Shown piece after piece: positions 16,695 to 25,475 of a DNA stretch of 64,000 bases. The stretch comes from DATHTK01 sp035463295 (GTDB lineage Bacteria > Actinomycetota > Rubrobacteria > Rubrobacterales > Rubrobacteraceae). The stretch lies in contig DATHTK010000094.1 in assembly GCA_035463295.1 (NCBI GenBank), positions 24,953 to 88,952 of the forward strand. The letters run 5' to 3'. How positions within the stretch are numbered: the stretch's first letter is position 1; each line of letters starts with the position of its first letter. Under the pieces are notes generated by a model. That model searched no databases. It saw only the letters and a program-made list of their open reading frames with translations, and had not been told where the DNA came from. The position numbers and the translations under genes are program-made.

Positions 16695-17236
16695 CGTTCA
16701 CGCTAGACACGGTCAACCCCCGCGTTCTTCCGGAGCTGGCCTTGCGAGAGTCCGTTCCCATCCTATCCCGTCTGGTGAGGGATCCCACTTTTCTGGGCTC
16801 GCACGTCCTGCCTCTTCTGGAGAAAGCAGAAAGGGCTAGAGAATGGTACGTGGCCTATCGCCACGACGACCCCGGCGGCTCCTACTCGCTACAGGTCTTC
16901 GTCTGGCCTCCGGGTTCTGCGACCAGGATCCACGACCATTCCTGCTGGGGAGCCTTCTGTTGCGTCGTGGGATGCGTTCTGGAAGAACGCTACGAGCGGG
17001 CCGACGACGGCTCCCTATCCGATCATGCCCGATTGAAGAAGCTCTGGCGGCTCGAGTGGAGAAGGGAAGATGGAATCTCGACCGTGCTGCCATATGAGAG
17101 GGGCATTCACAAGGTGGGTAACCCGGCCGACGAGCCGGCCATCTCGGTGCACCTTTACGGTCCGCGGCTTGGAGAGGTAGACGGGCGGGACTACGACCCT
17201 TCCCGCGACTACGTCTGCGACCGGACGCAAGATTGA
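16691..17236 (+). CDS. Cysteine dioxygenase-like cupin metalloenzyme
   Basis: 181 residues, close to the family length. The double-stranded beta-helix metal site is visible: His81 and His83 in RIHDHSCWGAFCCVVG and His140 in YERGIHKVGN, the three-His iron site of thiol dioxygenases. Such enzymes oxidise cysteine or other small thiols (3-mercaptopropionate, for instance) to sulfinic acids; which substrate is used here cannot be read from the sequence. ATG 16691 is preceded by AGAGGGAAAGAG. The operator-like palindromes and two short coupled ORFs lie directly upstream, suggesting regulated expression. Confidence 0.82.
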   Translation: MTFTLDTVNPRVLPELALRESVPILSRLVRDPTFLGSHVLPLLEKAERAREWYVAYRHDDPGGSYSLQVFVWPPGSATRIHDHSCWGAFCCVVGCVLEERYERADDGSLSDHARLKKLWRLEWRREDGISTVLPYERGIHKVGNPADEPAISVHLYGPRLGEVDGRDYDPSRDYVCDRTQD

Positions 17237-17428
17237 TGGAGGCAGAGAGATTATCGAGGGGAGATGGCCTGCGTCATCTGGACGGAGAGTCCATGGAACT
17301 CAGGAAGACGATGGCGGGGGCGTTCGATCGATGCTCTCACCATCAGGCACGACGCGGGGCGAGATAACGGACGCCACTATGACCGACACCGGTACGCGAG
17401 GTCCCGCGACGACTAGGGGAAGGCAGCG

Positions 17429-18706
17429 ATGAGGAAGCAGCACGACATGGAGCAACACGGCTGGCATGCCGCCGGCTCAGAGCGTTTCGAGACAGCTATC
17501 ATCGGCGGCGGTCAAGCGGGCCTCTCGGTCGGATACCACCTGGCCCGGCGTGGTCTCCCCTTTGTGATCCTGGACCAAAACGATCGGATCGGTGATGCCT
17601 GGCGCAAGCGCTGGGACTCCCTGCGGCTGTTCACCCCCGCCCGCTACGACGGGCTACCGGGGATGCCCTTTCCCGCCCCGGCCTACTCGTTTCCCACCAA
17701 GGACGAGATGGCCGACTATCTCGAGTCATACGCGGCGCGCTTCGATCTTCCTGTTCGAACGGGCGTCAGGGTGGACGGACTCTCCAGGGAAGGAAATCGG
17801 TACGTCCTCGCATCCGGCGACCGCCGGTTCGAAGCCGACAACGTGGTGGTGGCGTCGGGCTCCTATAGGCGCCCCAGGGTGCCGGCCTTCGCCCCCGAGC
17901 TAGATCCCGGCATCGTCCAGCTGCATTCCAGCGAATACCGGGATCCATCCCAGCTGCAGGAGGGCGGCGTCCTCGTCGTCGGCGCTGCCAACTCGGGGGC
18001 CGAGATCGCCCTGGAGGTGGCCAGGGATCACCGGACTTGGCTGTCGGGGAGGCACCCGGGCCAGGAGCCCTTCCGCCCCGGAAGCACGTGGGATCGGCTA
18101 CTCCTGCCGGTGATCTGGTTCATGGCCTCGCGCGTGCTGACCGTGCAGACGCCGCTCGGGCGCGCGGTTCGGCGCAAGTTCCATGCGCAGGGCGCCGCGC
18201 ACGTCGGCCTCCCGCTCGCGCGGGTCAGGCCGAAGGACTTCACCGCGGCTGGGATCGAGCGAGTGCCGAGGACGGCGGGAGCGCGGGGCGGGAGGCCGGT
18301 GCTCGGCGACGGACGGGTCCTTGAGGTCGCGAACGTGATCTGGTGCACCGGGTTCGTGCCGGACTTCGCCTGGATCGACCTTCCGGTCTTCGCCGGGCAC
18401 GGAGGCCCGGTGCACGACCGCGGGGTCGTGGGATCCGAGCCGGGTCTGTACTTCGTGGGACTGGTCTTCTTGTATGCGCTGGCCTCGTCGCTGGTCGGCG
18501 GGGTCGGAAGGGACGCCGAGCACATCGCCAAGCACATCGCCTCACGCGGTCCGAACCGCCCGACCACGGCGCCCGTGTTGGCCGGATCGTCGACTCACTC
18601 GACGGCGACAACGAGCAGTCTACGGCCGCCATCGTCTGATTTACGGCCAGGGGGGGCCAGTATGGCGCGAACCCTATCGCGCGAAGTAGAGAGTCGGCAG
18701 GTATAG
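17429..18706 (+). CDS. FAD-dependent monooxygenase (CzcO/FMO-like)
   Basis: 425 residues. FAD-binding Rossmann motif GGGQAGLSVGYHLARRG near residue 27; second nucleotide motif VVGAANSGAEIALEVARD near 190 for NADPH; the flavin monooxygenase-like LHSSEYRDP lies between them; ATG-like CTGFVPDFAWI near 310. Members oxidise N, S or ketone substrates, and many are annotated as CzcO or putative flavoproteins. ATG 17429 follows a weak GGCAG. The last 40 or so residues (after HIASRG) are low-complexity Ser/Thr-rich and overlap the end of the convergent gene, so the 3' end may have been extended by loss of an earlier stop. Confidence 0.88.
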   Translation: MRKQHDMEQHGWHAAGSERFETAIIGGGQAGLSVGYHLARRGLPFVILDQNDRIGDAWRKRWDSLRLFTPARYDGLPGMPFPAPAYSFPTKDEMADYLESYAARFDLPVRTGVRVDGLSREGNRYVLASGDRRFEADNVVVASGSYRRPRVPAFAPELDPGIVQLHSSEYRDPSQLQEGGVLVVGAANSGAEIALEVARDHRTWLSGRHPGQEPFRPGSTWDRLLLPVIWFMASRVLTVQTPLGRAVRRKFHAQGAAHVGLPLARVRPKDFTAAGIERVPRTAGARGGRPVLGDGRVLEVANVIWCTGFVPDFAWIDLPVFAGHGGPVHDRGVVGSEPGLYFVGLVFLYALASSLVGGVGRDAEHIAKHIASRGPNRPTTAPVLAGSSTHSTATTSSLRPPSSDLRPGGASMARTLSREVESRQV

Positions 18707-18979
18707 GAAAGCCACGAAGAACGTTATGGTGAAGACGAGGGCGTAGAACAACATCCTGTTCGTCCATTCGCCGCGCTCGGTGTCTCCCAGCGGGTTCTTG
18801 TTGAACTCTATCCAGGCTATCCCCCCGGAGGACAGCATCACGACCAACAACGAGAGGCCGATCACCCACAACAACCACGTCCCGACCCTGCCTCCGAAGG
18901 TGGACACCGCCAGAACGAGGGCGCAGATCGGTGCGAAAACCCAGAACACTAGCGTCAGGATGCGAAGCAGAGAACTCAT
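18674..18979 (-). CDS. Small three-helix membrane protein of unknown function
   Basis: 101 residues from ATG 18979, with GGAG six bases upstream. Three hydrophobic segments: ILTLVFWVFAPICALVLAV, WLLWVIGLSLLVVMLSSG and a C-terminal MLFYALVFTITFFVAFLY. A charged cytoplasmic or exposed loop (EFNKNPLGDTERGEWTNR) separates the last two. No known family is recognised. It is convergent with the monooxygenase gene and overlaps its 3' end by 33 bases; it is divergent from holA, whose start is about 100 bases away. Confidence 0.65.
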   Translation of the reverse strand: MSSLLRILTLVFWVFAPICALVLAVSTFGGRVGTWLLWVIGLSLLVVMLSSGGIAWIEFNKNPLGDTERGEWTNRMLFYALVFTITFFVAFLYLPTLYFAR

Positions 18980-19085
18980 ACGGTCGCTCCAGAGCCATTG
19001 TACGCTCCGAGCCCCGCCCCTGGCACGGAGCTGCACCTTCTGCTGGCGGCTGTTTCATCTCCCATCGAGCGTCTAGAATACCTGT

Positions 19086-20015
19086 GTGGCTGTCTATCTA
19101 CTCCTGGGCGACGACGAAGAACGGAAGGCGCGCGGCGTGGAGAAGTTGCGCGGGGGCCGCGAGGCCGAGGTCTACGATGCCTCCGAGACGGGACCCGAAG
19201 CGGTCGTTTCGGCGTGCAACTCGTACTCCCTTTTCGGGGAGGGGCCGTTCGTGTTGGTCAAGAACCTAGATGCCTGGAACGCCGCACAGAAGGCGCAGGT
19301 AGTGGCGTATCTCGAGAGCCCCGCTCCGGCCGCGGACCTCGTGCTGCTCGGGAAGAAGCTCGGCGCTCGCGAGAGGCTACTGGCGGCGGTCAAGAAGAGC
19401 GGCGAGGTACACGAGCTCCAGCAGCCCACCGGCAAGGCGCTCGTGAGGTGGGTCATCGGGCACGCGAAGAAGCAGGGCCTCGCTCTCCCAGAGCCTGTCG
19501 CCGAGGACCTGACGAATCGCTGCTCGGGCGACAAGAGCCGGCTGGTCCGGGAGACTGAGAAGCTCGCGCTCTACGTCTCGGAGCGGCCCGCTACGCTGGA
19601 GGATGTAGATCTCCTCTGCCCGCCCGACGTACAGTCGAACATCTTCGCCTTCGTGGATGCCCTCGCCGCCGGGGACAGGAGCCGGGCTATGAAGCTCCTC
19701 GAAGATCTCGTAGCGACCGGCGAGCCGCCGCTGCGCTTGACCTATATGATCCGACGCCAGTTCGGCCTCGTAGCCCGCGGACGGGCGCTGTCGGGGCGGG
19801 GAACGCAGCAGAGGGAGATCGCCTCGATCCTGAAGGTTCCACCGTTCGTGGCCCGTAAACTCGAGGAGCAGGGGCGCGCACTGAGCGATGAGGAACTGGA
19901 GAGGGCGTTGGACCTGGTTCTGGAGCTGGAGAAAGGCTTGAAAGGCGGAAAAGACCTGGACGGCGAGCTTCAGGTAGAGCTCGCCGTACTCAGGCTTTCT
20001 GAGCTGCGGGGTTAG
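19086..20015 (+). CDS. holA: DNA polymerase III subunit delta
   Basis: 309 residues, normal for HolA. The N-terminal Rossmann-like domain (LLLGDDEERKARGVEKLRG) is followed by the AAA+-like lid and the helical C-terminal collar domain (LDLVLELEKGLKGGKDLDGE). Delta opens the beta clamp as part of the clamp loader. Start GTG 19086. The order comEC-holA-rpsT-lepA is widespread; here a block of accessory genes separates comEC from holA. Confidence 0.93.
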   Translation: MAVYLLLGDDEERKARGVEKLRGGREAEVYDASETGPEAVVSACNSYSLFGEGPFVLVKNLDAWNAAQKAQVVAYLESPAPAADLVLLGKKLGARERLLAAVKKSGEVHELQQPTGKALVRWVIGHAKKQGLALPEPVAEDLTNRCSGDKSRLVRETEKLALYVSERPATLEDVDLLCPPDVQSNIFAFVDALAAGDRSRAMKLLEDLVATGEPPLRLTYMIRRQFGLVARGRALSGRGTQQREIASILKVPPFVARKLEEQGRALSDEELERALDLVLELEKGLKGGKDLDGELQVELAVLRLSELRG

Positions 20016-20022
20016 GGGTGTT

Positions 20023-20286
20023 CTAGCCCTCTTCGGTGGTTCCGGCGAGCGCCCGGTCGAAGCGGCTCACCTTGCGGGAGGCCTTGTTGGGGTGGATGAC
20101 GCCCTTCGTGGCGGCCTTGTCATACGCCGTCTGCGACTCGTCGCGCACTTGGCGGGCCTTCGCCTCGTCTCCCGCGTCGAGCGCCCGGTAGAAATTCTTG
20201 GAGAGGTTTCTCAGCCGGGTCCTCACGGCGCGGTTCTGCTCGAACCGCTTGATGCTCTGCTTGTCGCGCTTGGAAGGTGCGGGCAC
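20023..20286 (-). CDS. rpsT: 30S ribosomal protein S20
   Basis: 87 residues, very basic and helical. Starts PAPSKRDKQSIKRFEQNRAVR, typical S20 N-terminus; binds 16S rRNA. GTG 20286 with AGAGGAG upstream. Convergent with holA and divergent from lepA, a classic arrangement. Confidence 0.95.
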   Translation of the reverse strand: MPAPSKRDKQSIKRFEQNRAVRTRLRNLSKNFYRALDAGDEAKARQVRDESQTAYDKAATKGVIHPNKASRKVSRFDRALAGTTEEG

Positions 20287-20372
20287 TCTTCGCTCCTCTT
20301 GATCCTATGGTCGCCTGACCGGGAGAATGTAACACACGCGGAGCAAGGCGGCAATCATGGTAAACTCGGACG

Positions 20373-22151
20373 GTGAGTAGTATCGAGCGCACGCGCAATT
20401 TCTGCATAATCGCGCACATAGATCACGGCAAGAGCACCCTCGCGGACAGGCTTCTGGACATAACCGAGGCCGTACCGGAGCGCGAGAGGATGGACCAGAT
20501 CCTGGACACGATGGACCTCGAGCGCGAGCGGGGCATTACGATCAAGGCACAGGCCGTCCGCGTCCTCTACAAGAGGGACGACGGCGAGTGGTCGCTCAAC
20601 CTGATAGACACCCCGGGCCACGTGGACTTCCACTACGAGGTGTCGCGCGCGATCGCCGCTTGCGAGGGCGCCCTTCTGATCGTCGATGCGAGCCAGGGCA
20701 TCCAGGCCCAGACTCTCGCGAACCTCTACCTCGCTATGGAGCACGACCTGGAGATAATTCCCGTCCTCAACAAGATAGACCTCCCCGTCGCCGACGTCCC
20801 CGCCGCCACCGAAGAACTCGTCGAGCTCCTCGGCGTCGATGAGGACGAGATACTGAAGATCTCCGCCAAGACCGGCGAGGGCGTGAGGGAGGTGCTCGAT
20901 GCCATAGTGGACCGCGTTCCGCCTCCGCAAACGGAGCGCGACCAGACGCGCGCGCTGATCTTCGACTCCCACTACGACCCTTACCGGGGTGTGATCTCCC
21001 TCGCCCGCCTTTTCGACGGCGAGCTGAAGAAGGGGGACAAGGTCTACGCGATGGGCACCGACGAGGAGTTCGAACTCCTCGAGGTGGGCTGCTATTCGCC
21101 GAAACCCACCGCACTCCCGGCGCTCGGGTCCGGCGAGGTCGGCTACATTATCGCTGGTCTGAAGGACATCGAGGCCCTGCGCGTCGGCGACACGGTAACA
21201 AGGGCCGCTGACCCCGCTGCAGAGCCCCTTCCCGGATACGCCCGCGCGCTCCCCACGGTCTTCTCTGGGCTCTACCCGACCGTCGGGGACGACTTCGAGC
21301 GTCTCCGGGACGCCCTCGCCAAGCTCCAGCTCAACGACGCCTCGCTCTTCTTCGAGCCGGAGAACTCGCGGATGGGGTTCGGCTTCCGCTGCGGCTTCCT
21401 CGGCCTCCTCCACATGGAGATCGTGCAGGAGAGGCTGGAGCGCGAGTTCGACCTCGACCTGATCGCCTCCTCGCCGAGCGTGAAGTACGAGGTAGTGGTC
21501 GAGGGTGAGACTATAGAGGTGACCAACCCGAGCGACCTGCCGGATCTCTTCGACGAGATCCGGGAGCCCATCGTTCGGGCGACGATCATCGCGCCGAAGG
21601 AGTACGTCGGCGCCGTGATGAGCCTCTGTCACGAGAAGCGCGGCGTCTCGGTCGGGATGGAGTACCTCTCCGCGCGTAGGGTCCAGCTGACCTACGACCT
21701 GCCGCTCGCCGAGGTTATTACCGACTTCTTCGACGCTCTGAAGAGCCGTACGCGGGGCTACGCCTCCTACGACTACGAGCCCCTGGGCTACGAGACCTCG
21801 GATCTCGTCAAGGTCGAGGTGCTGGTCTCGGGGGATCCGGTGGACGCGCTCTCGATCATCGTCCACCGTGATAAGGCTTATCAGCGCGGCCGCGCCCTCG
21901 TCGAGAAGCTCAAGGAGCTCATACCGCGCCAGCAGTTCGAGGTGCCGTTGCAGGCGGCGACGGGCAAGCGGATCATCGCCCGCGAGACCGTCCGCGCCTA
22001 CCGCAAGGACGTGACCGCGAAGTGCTACGGTGGTGACATTACCCGCAAGCGCAAGCTGCTGGAGAAGCAGAAGGTCGGCAAGCGCCGGATGAAGCAGGTC
22101 GGGAGCGTCGAGATCCCGCAGGAGGCGTTCCTCGCAGCACTCCGGATCTGA
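20373..22151 (+). CDS. lepA: Elongation factor 4 (LepA)
   Basis: 592 residues, the standard length. Starts MSSIERTRNFCIIAHIDHGKSTLADRLL with the G1 loop AHIDHGKST, G3 DTPGH and G4 NKIDLP. The C-terminal LepA-specific domain ends with the basic KCYGGDITRKRKLLEKQKVGKRRMK stretch (typical K-rich tail region). It acts on stalled ribosomes and in 30S biogenesis. Start GTG 20373. hrcA follows after 72 bases. Confidence 0.97.
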   Translation: MSSIERTRNFCIIAHIDHGKSTLADRLLDITEAVPERERMDQILDTMDLERERGITIKAQAVRVLYKRDDGEWSLNLIDTPGHVDFHYEVSRAIAACEGALLIVDASQGIQAQTLANLYLAMEHDLEIIPVLNKIDLPVADVPAATEELVELLGVDEDEILKISAKTGEGVREVLDAIVDRVPPPQTERDQTRALIFDSHYDPYRGVISLARLFDGELKKGDKVYAMGTDEEFELLEVGCYSPKPTALPALGSGEVGYIIAGLKDIEALRVGDTVTRAADPAAEPLPGYARALPTVFSGLYPTVGDDFERLRDALAKLQLNDASLFFEPENSRMGFGFRCGFLGLLHMEIVQERLEREFDLDLIASSPSVKYEVVVEGETIEVTNPSDLPDLFDEIREPIVRATIIAPKEYVGAVMSLCHEKRGVSVGMEYLSARRVQLTYDLPLAEVITDFFDALKSRTRGYASYDYEPLGYETSDLVKVEVLVSGDPVDALSIIVHRDKAYQRGRALVEKLKELIPRQQFEVPLQAATGKRIIARETVRAYRKDVTAKCYGGDITRKRKLLEKQKVGKRRMKQVGSVEIPQEAFLAALRI

Positions 22152-22223
22152 CGGGGGCTTTGGACGCTCTCTGGCGCAGCGCGCCGGTGAGACGATGGGC
22201 CCTCATGGTAAAATCCGCCCATC

Positions 22224-23252
22224 ATGAGAGACCCCGCGATCTCCGACCGGCAGCGCGAGATACTTCTCAAGACCCTCGAGCTCTATATCTCGACCGGGTC
22301 CCCCGTGGGCAGCCACGCCCTGACCGAGGCGGTCGGCGCGAGCAGCTCCACGATCCGCTCTGAGCTCGCTCACCTGGAGTCCGAGGGCCTCCTGAGCCAC
22401 CCCCATACCTCCGCCGGACGTGTCCCGACCGACGCCGGATACCGCTACTACGTGAACGCCCTGATGTCCGAAGAACATGGCGCGGCCGTCTCCTTCGAGA
22501 CCCCCGAAGGCTACGGCGACCTCGACGGGCTCTTGCGGGGCGTCTCGGAGGGTATGAGCGAGGTGACGCGCCTCTTGGCCGTAGTGGCAGGCCCCAGCGC
22601 GATCGGGGACTCGCTCTCGCGCGTGGACTACCTGCCGCTCCCCAACGGCGCGCTGATGCTGGTGGTATCGATGGCGAGCGGTGCCTCCTCCAGCGCCACG
22701 GTGACCCTCCCCGCCTACGTGGAAGACGAAGAGCTGCGCGAGATCTTCTCGGCCCTGAACTCCTGGCTCGGGGGCCGCCCCCTCGGGGGGGACCTCGAGC
22801 TCGCCCGCGCGGCCCGCAAGGCGCTCTCCGAGCACGATCCCCTCGTGGTCGAGGCTGTCCTGGAGGCCGTCGGGGTCCTGGGACGCGCCACCGAGCGCGG
22901 GGTCTTCGTCCGCGGCGCCTCGAGGCTCCTTGCCCGCCTCGACGACCTGGACCCGGGAAGTCTGGCCGCAGTAGTCGAGATCTTCGAGCGCCGGCGCTGG
23001 CTCCTGCGGCTGATGGGCGACGCCCTCGAACGCTCCGTTTCGAGCAGCGGCGTCGTCGTCTCTATCGGCTCCGAGAACGCCCTGTATAACCTCGCGAGCA
23101 CGAGCCTGGTCGCCGCTGCCTATAGCCACCACGAGCGTCCCTACGGCGTGGTGACCCTTATCGGACCGAAGCGCATGGACTACGATACCGCTATTACCAC
23201 CGTGCGCTCCGCAGCCGACGTCCTGACCCACTGCCTGAGCGCCAGGTTCTGA
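22224..23252 (+). CDS. hrcA: Heat-inducible transcription repressor HrcA
   Basis: 342 residues. N-terminal winged helix (SDRQREILLKTLELYISTGS, then VGSHALTEAVGASSSTIRSE and HTSAGRVPTDAGYRYYV), then the HrcA dimerisation and GAF-like domain, ending GVVTLIGPKRMDYDTAI. HrcA represses chaperone genes by binding the CIRCE element. I see no CIRCE repeat upstream of this gene, so its target is probably elsewhere (groE). dnaJ follows two bases after the stop. Confidence 0.95.
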   Translation: MRDPAISDRQREILLKTLELYISTGSPVGSHALTEAVGASSSTIRSELAHLESEGLLSHPHTSAGRVPTDAGYRYYVNALMSEEHGAAVSFETPEGYGDLDGLLRGVSEGMSEVTRLLAVVAGPSAIGDSLSRVDYLPLPNGALMLVVSMASGASSSATVTLPAYVEDEELREIFSALNSWLGGRPLGGDLELARAARKALSEHDPLVVEAVLEAVGVLGRATERGVFVRGASRLLARLDDLDPGSLAAVVEIFERRRWLLRLMGDALERSVSSSGVVVSIGSENALYNLASTSLVAAAYSHHERPYGVVTLIGPKRMDYDTAITTVRSAADVLTHCLSARF

Positions 23253-23254
23253 AG

Positions 23255-24388
23255 GTGGCTCCGAAGCGCGACTACTACGAGGTGCTGGGCGTGTCCCGAG
23301 ACGCCTCGGAGGCCGAGATCAAGAAAGCCTACCGGCGCCTGGCCCGCGATCATCACCCCGACGCCAACCCCGGAGACCCCAGCGCCGAGGACCGTATGAA
23401 AGAGCTTACCGAAGCGTACGAGGTGCTCTCGAACACCGAGTCCCGCCAGGCCTACGATACCTACGGCCACCAGGTGCCCCGCGGCGCAGCAGGAGGTAGC
23501 TACCCCGGGGGCGACCCCTTCGGAGGATTCCAGGATATCTTCGACGCCTTCTTCGGCGACCGCTTCGGCGCAGGAACCTTCTTCGGTGCCTCCACCCCTC
23601 GCGGACCTAGACGTGGCAACGACGCTGAGGTCGAGGTCGAGGTTTCTCTGCGGGAGGCGGCCCACGGTGCTGACCGTGAAGTAAACGTACAGGTTATAAA
23701 GAACTGTTCGGTGTGTGACGGTGTTGGGGGGACGGAGTCGCGCGCGTGTCCGACGTGTGGTGGCGCGGGTGCGGTACGGACGGTGCGGGAGAGCATCCTG
23801 GGCCAGATGGTCAGCACGCAGACGTGCTCCACGTGCGGGGGTCGCGGTAGGATCATTGACGAGTACTGCGATAACTGCCGCGGAAGCGGCAGGGTCTCCG
23901 AGGTCGAGACGCGGAGGCTCCGGATTCCGGCCGGCATAGAGAGCGGGATGCGCCTGCGCGTCACTGGCGCCGGACACGCCGGTGAGCCCGGCGCTCCTTC
24001 CGGAGACCTCTACGTGAACATCAAGGTGAAAGAAGATCCCGAGCTGATGCGCGACGGGGAGGACCTCGTACACCGGTTGAAGATCAGCTTCGTCGAGGCG
24101 GCGCTCGGCACGGAGGTTGAGGTCCCCACGCTGGACGGCGCGGCGCCGGTCCGGGTGGCGGCGGGAACGCAGCCGGGTGCGACGTTGCTCCTCAGGGGCG
24201 AGGGGATGCCTCGGATGAGGGGGAGGGGTCGTGGGGACATAAAGGTCTTGGTGGACGTCATGGTGCCAACGCGGCTCACGAGCGAGCAGCGAGAGCTTCT
24301 CGAGAGGTTCGAGGCGGTGAGTGGGGAGGAGACATACAACGGCGGTGGAGGCTCCTTCTTCGACCGTCTGCGAGGGGTCTTCAGGTAG
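23255..24388 (+). CDS. dnaJ: Chaperone DnaJ
   Basis: 377 residues. J domain with HPD (YRRLARDHHPDANPGD), a Gly/Phe-rich linker, four zinc-binding repeats (CSVCDGVG, CPTCGGAG, CSTCGGRG, CDNCRGSG, about 149-210) and the substrate-binding C-terminal domains. It is the DnaK co-chaperone. No dnaK or grpE is adjacent, so this is the hrcA-dnaJ type unit seen in several phyla. Start GTG 23255. Confidence 0.97.
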   Translation: MAPKRDYYEVLGVSRDASEAEIKKAYRRLARDHHPDANPGDPSAEDRMKELTEAYEVLSNTESRQAYDTYGHQVPRGAAGGSYPGGDPFGGFQDIFDAFFGDRFGAGTFFGASTPRGPRRGNDAEVEVEVSLREAAHGADREVNVQVIKNCSVCDGVGGTESRACPTCGGAGAVRTVRESILGQMVSTQTCSTCGGRGRIIDEYCDNCRGSGRVSEVETRRLRIPAGIESGMRLRVTGAGHAGEPGAPSGDLYVNIKVKEDPELMRDGEDLVHRLKISFVEAALGTEVEVPTLDGAAPVRVAAGTQPGATLLLRGEGMPRMRGRGRGDIKVLVDVMVPTRLTSEQRELLERFEAVSGEETYNGGGGSFFDRLRGVFR

Positions 24389-24396
24389 GGGGCGTC

Positions 24397-25134
24397 ACGG
24401 GCACGCCTGTAACGCGCATCTTCGTGGACGCGGCCATGGAGGCTGGTGAGAAGCTGCGGTTGCCCGCGGGCGAGGCGCACCACGTTCGCAAGGTGCTGCG
24501 CGGACGCGCTGGCGATAGTCTGGAGGTCGTGGACGGCGGGGGGAACCTGTACTGCGCCGAGCTGCTCGACGGCGACGAGGCGCTCGTCCTGGGGGAGTTG
24601 GAGGTACCGGTGGGATCGGCGGAGGACGTCGAGGTCACGCTGTACCAGGCGGTGCCGAAGGGTGGGAGGATGGATCTCGTCGTCGAGAAAGCGACGGAGG
24701 TGGGGGTGACGGCCATCGTGCCGCTCCTGACGGGTCGGGGGCTGGTGCGCCCGCGCGGCGGCAAAGTGGAGCGCTGGCGCCGGGTGGCCAAGGCTGCGGC
24801 CCGGCAGGCTCTCAGGCTGCGCGTGCCCGAGGTCCGGGAGCCGGTACCGTTCGTGGAGGCGGTACGGAGCGTGGGGGTCGGGGGGATAGTTCTGCACAAC
24901 GCGGAGGGGCTTGCTCGGCTCGAAGACGTTATCGGGGTTCGCGCGGCGCTGTTCGTGGGGCCCGAGGGTGGATGGGAGGAAAACGAGTTGTGGCACGCGG
25001 AGGAGGCGGGGCTCCAGATTGTGGGGCTCGGGCCGTTCCGGCTCCGGAGCGAGACCGCGGGGATCGTCGCGGTAGCGAGGGCGCGGGGCGCGCTCGAGGA
25101 TCGGCTTGTCGGGCGTAGAGGGGAGAAGGTTTGA
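24397..25134 (+). CDS. rsmE: 16S rRNA m3U1498 methyltransferase RsmE, probable ACG start
   Basis: About 245 residues. The PUA-like N-terminal part has RIFVDAAMEAGEKLRLPAGE and HHVRKVLRGRAGD; the SPOUT domain has GPEGGWEENELWHAEEAG and LGPFRLRSETAGIVAVAR, the SAM-binding knot. The first canonical start in frame is GTG 24424, which would cut off the conserved RIF strand. ACG 24397 lies four bases after a GGGGG stretch and restores it (ACG 24412 is an alternative). The coordinate given is my preferred reading; the 3' end is certain (TTGA overlap with the HIT gene). Confidence 0.85.
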   Translation, partial: TGTPVTRIFVDAAMEAGEKLRLPAGEAHHVRKVLRGRAGDSLEVVDGGGNLYCAELLDGDEALVLGELEVPVGSAEDVEVTLYQAVPKGGRMDLVVEKATEVGVTAIVPLLTGRGLVRPRGGKVERWRRVAKAAARQALRLRVPEVREPVPFVEAVRSVGVGGIVLHNAEGLARLEDVIGVRAALFVGPEGGWEENELWHAEEAGLQIVGLGPFRLRSETAGIVAVARARGALEDRLVGRRGEKV

Positions 25135-25475
25135 GCGAGTCGGAGTGCGTCTTCTGTAAGATAGTGAGCGGGGAGATCGAGACGGATGTGGTCCACGACG
25201 AGGACGAGGTGCTGGCCTTCAACGACATAAGGGGACGCGCGCCGGTGCACGTGCTCGTCATCCCGAAGCGCCACGTCGCCAACTTGGAGGAGGTGACGGC
25301 GCTGCCGGAGCGGGTCGCGAGGCGGCTCTTGGAGGTCTCGAGCGAGGTTGCGCGAGAGCACGGGGTAGACGAGAGCGGGTACGCCATCCGCATCAACAAC
25401 GGCCCCGATGCCGGTCAGGAGGTCTTTCACCTGCACCTGCACGTGCTCGGGGGCAAGAAGCTGGGCATGCCGTGA
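25131..25475 (+). CDS. HIT family nucleotide hydrolase/transferase
   Basis: 114 residues, typical of HINT-type proteins. CVFCKIVSGEI at the start is the zinc-linked CxxC end of this subfamily, NDIRGRAPVHVLVIPKRH is conserved, and the histidine triad is HLHLH near residue 100. These enzymes cleave purine nucleotide phosphoramidates. TTG 25131 overlaps the rsmE stop, and the 3' end overlaps yqeY (GTGA). Confidence 0.93.
   Translation: MSESECVFCKIVSGEIETDVVHDEDEVLAFNDIRGRAPVHVLVIPKRHVANLEEVTALPERVARRLLEVSSEVAREHGVDESGYAIRINNGPDAGQEVFHLHLHVLGGKKLGMP

Noticed and set aside
20355..21866. Reverse-strand 503-residue frame opposite lepA
   Set aside because: Long antisense frames are common in GC-rich genes; composition is a mirror of lepA codons and no family is recognisable.
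22152..22223. Possible CIRCE element upstream of hrcA
   Set aside because: No TTAGCACTC/GAGTGCTAA-like inverted repeat is present in the 72 bases.
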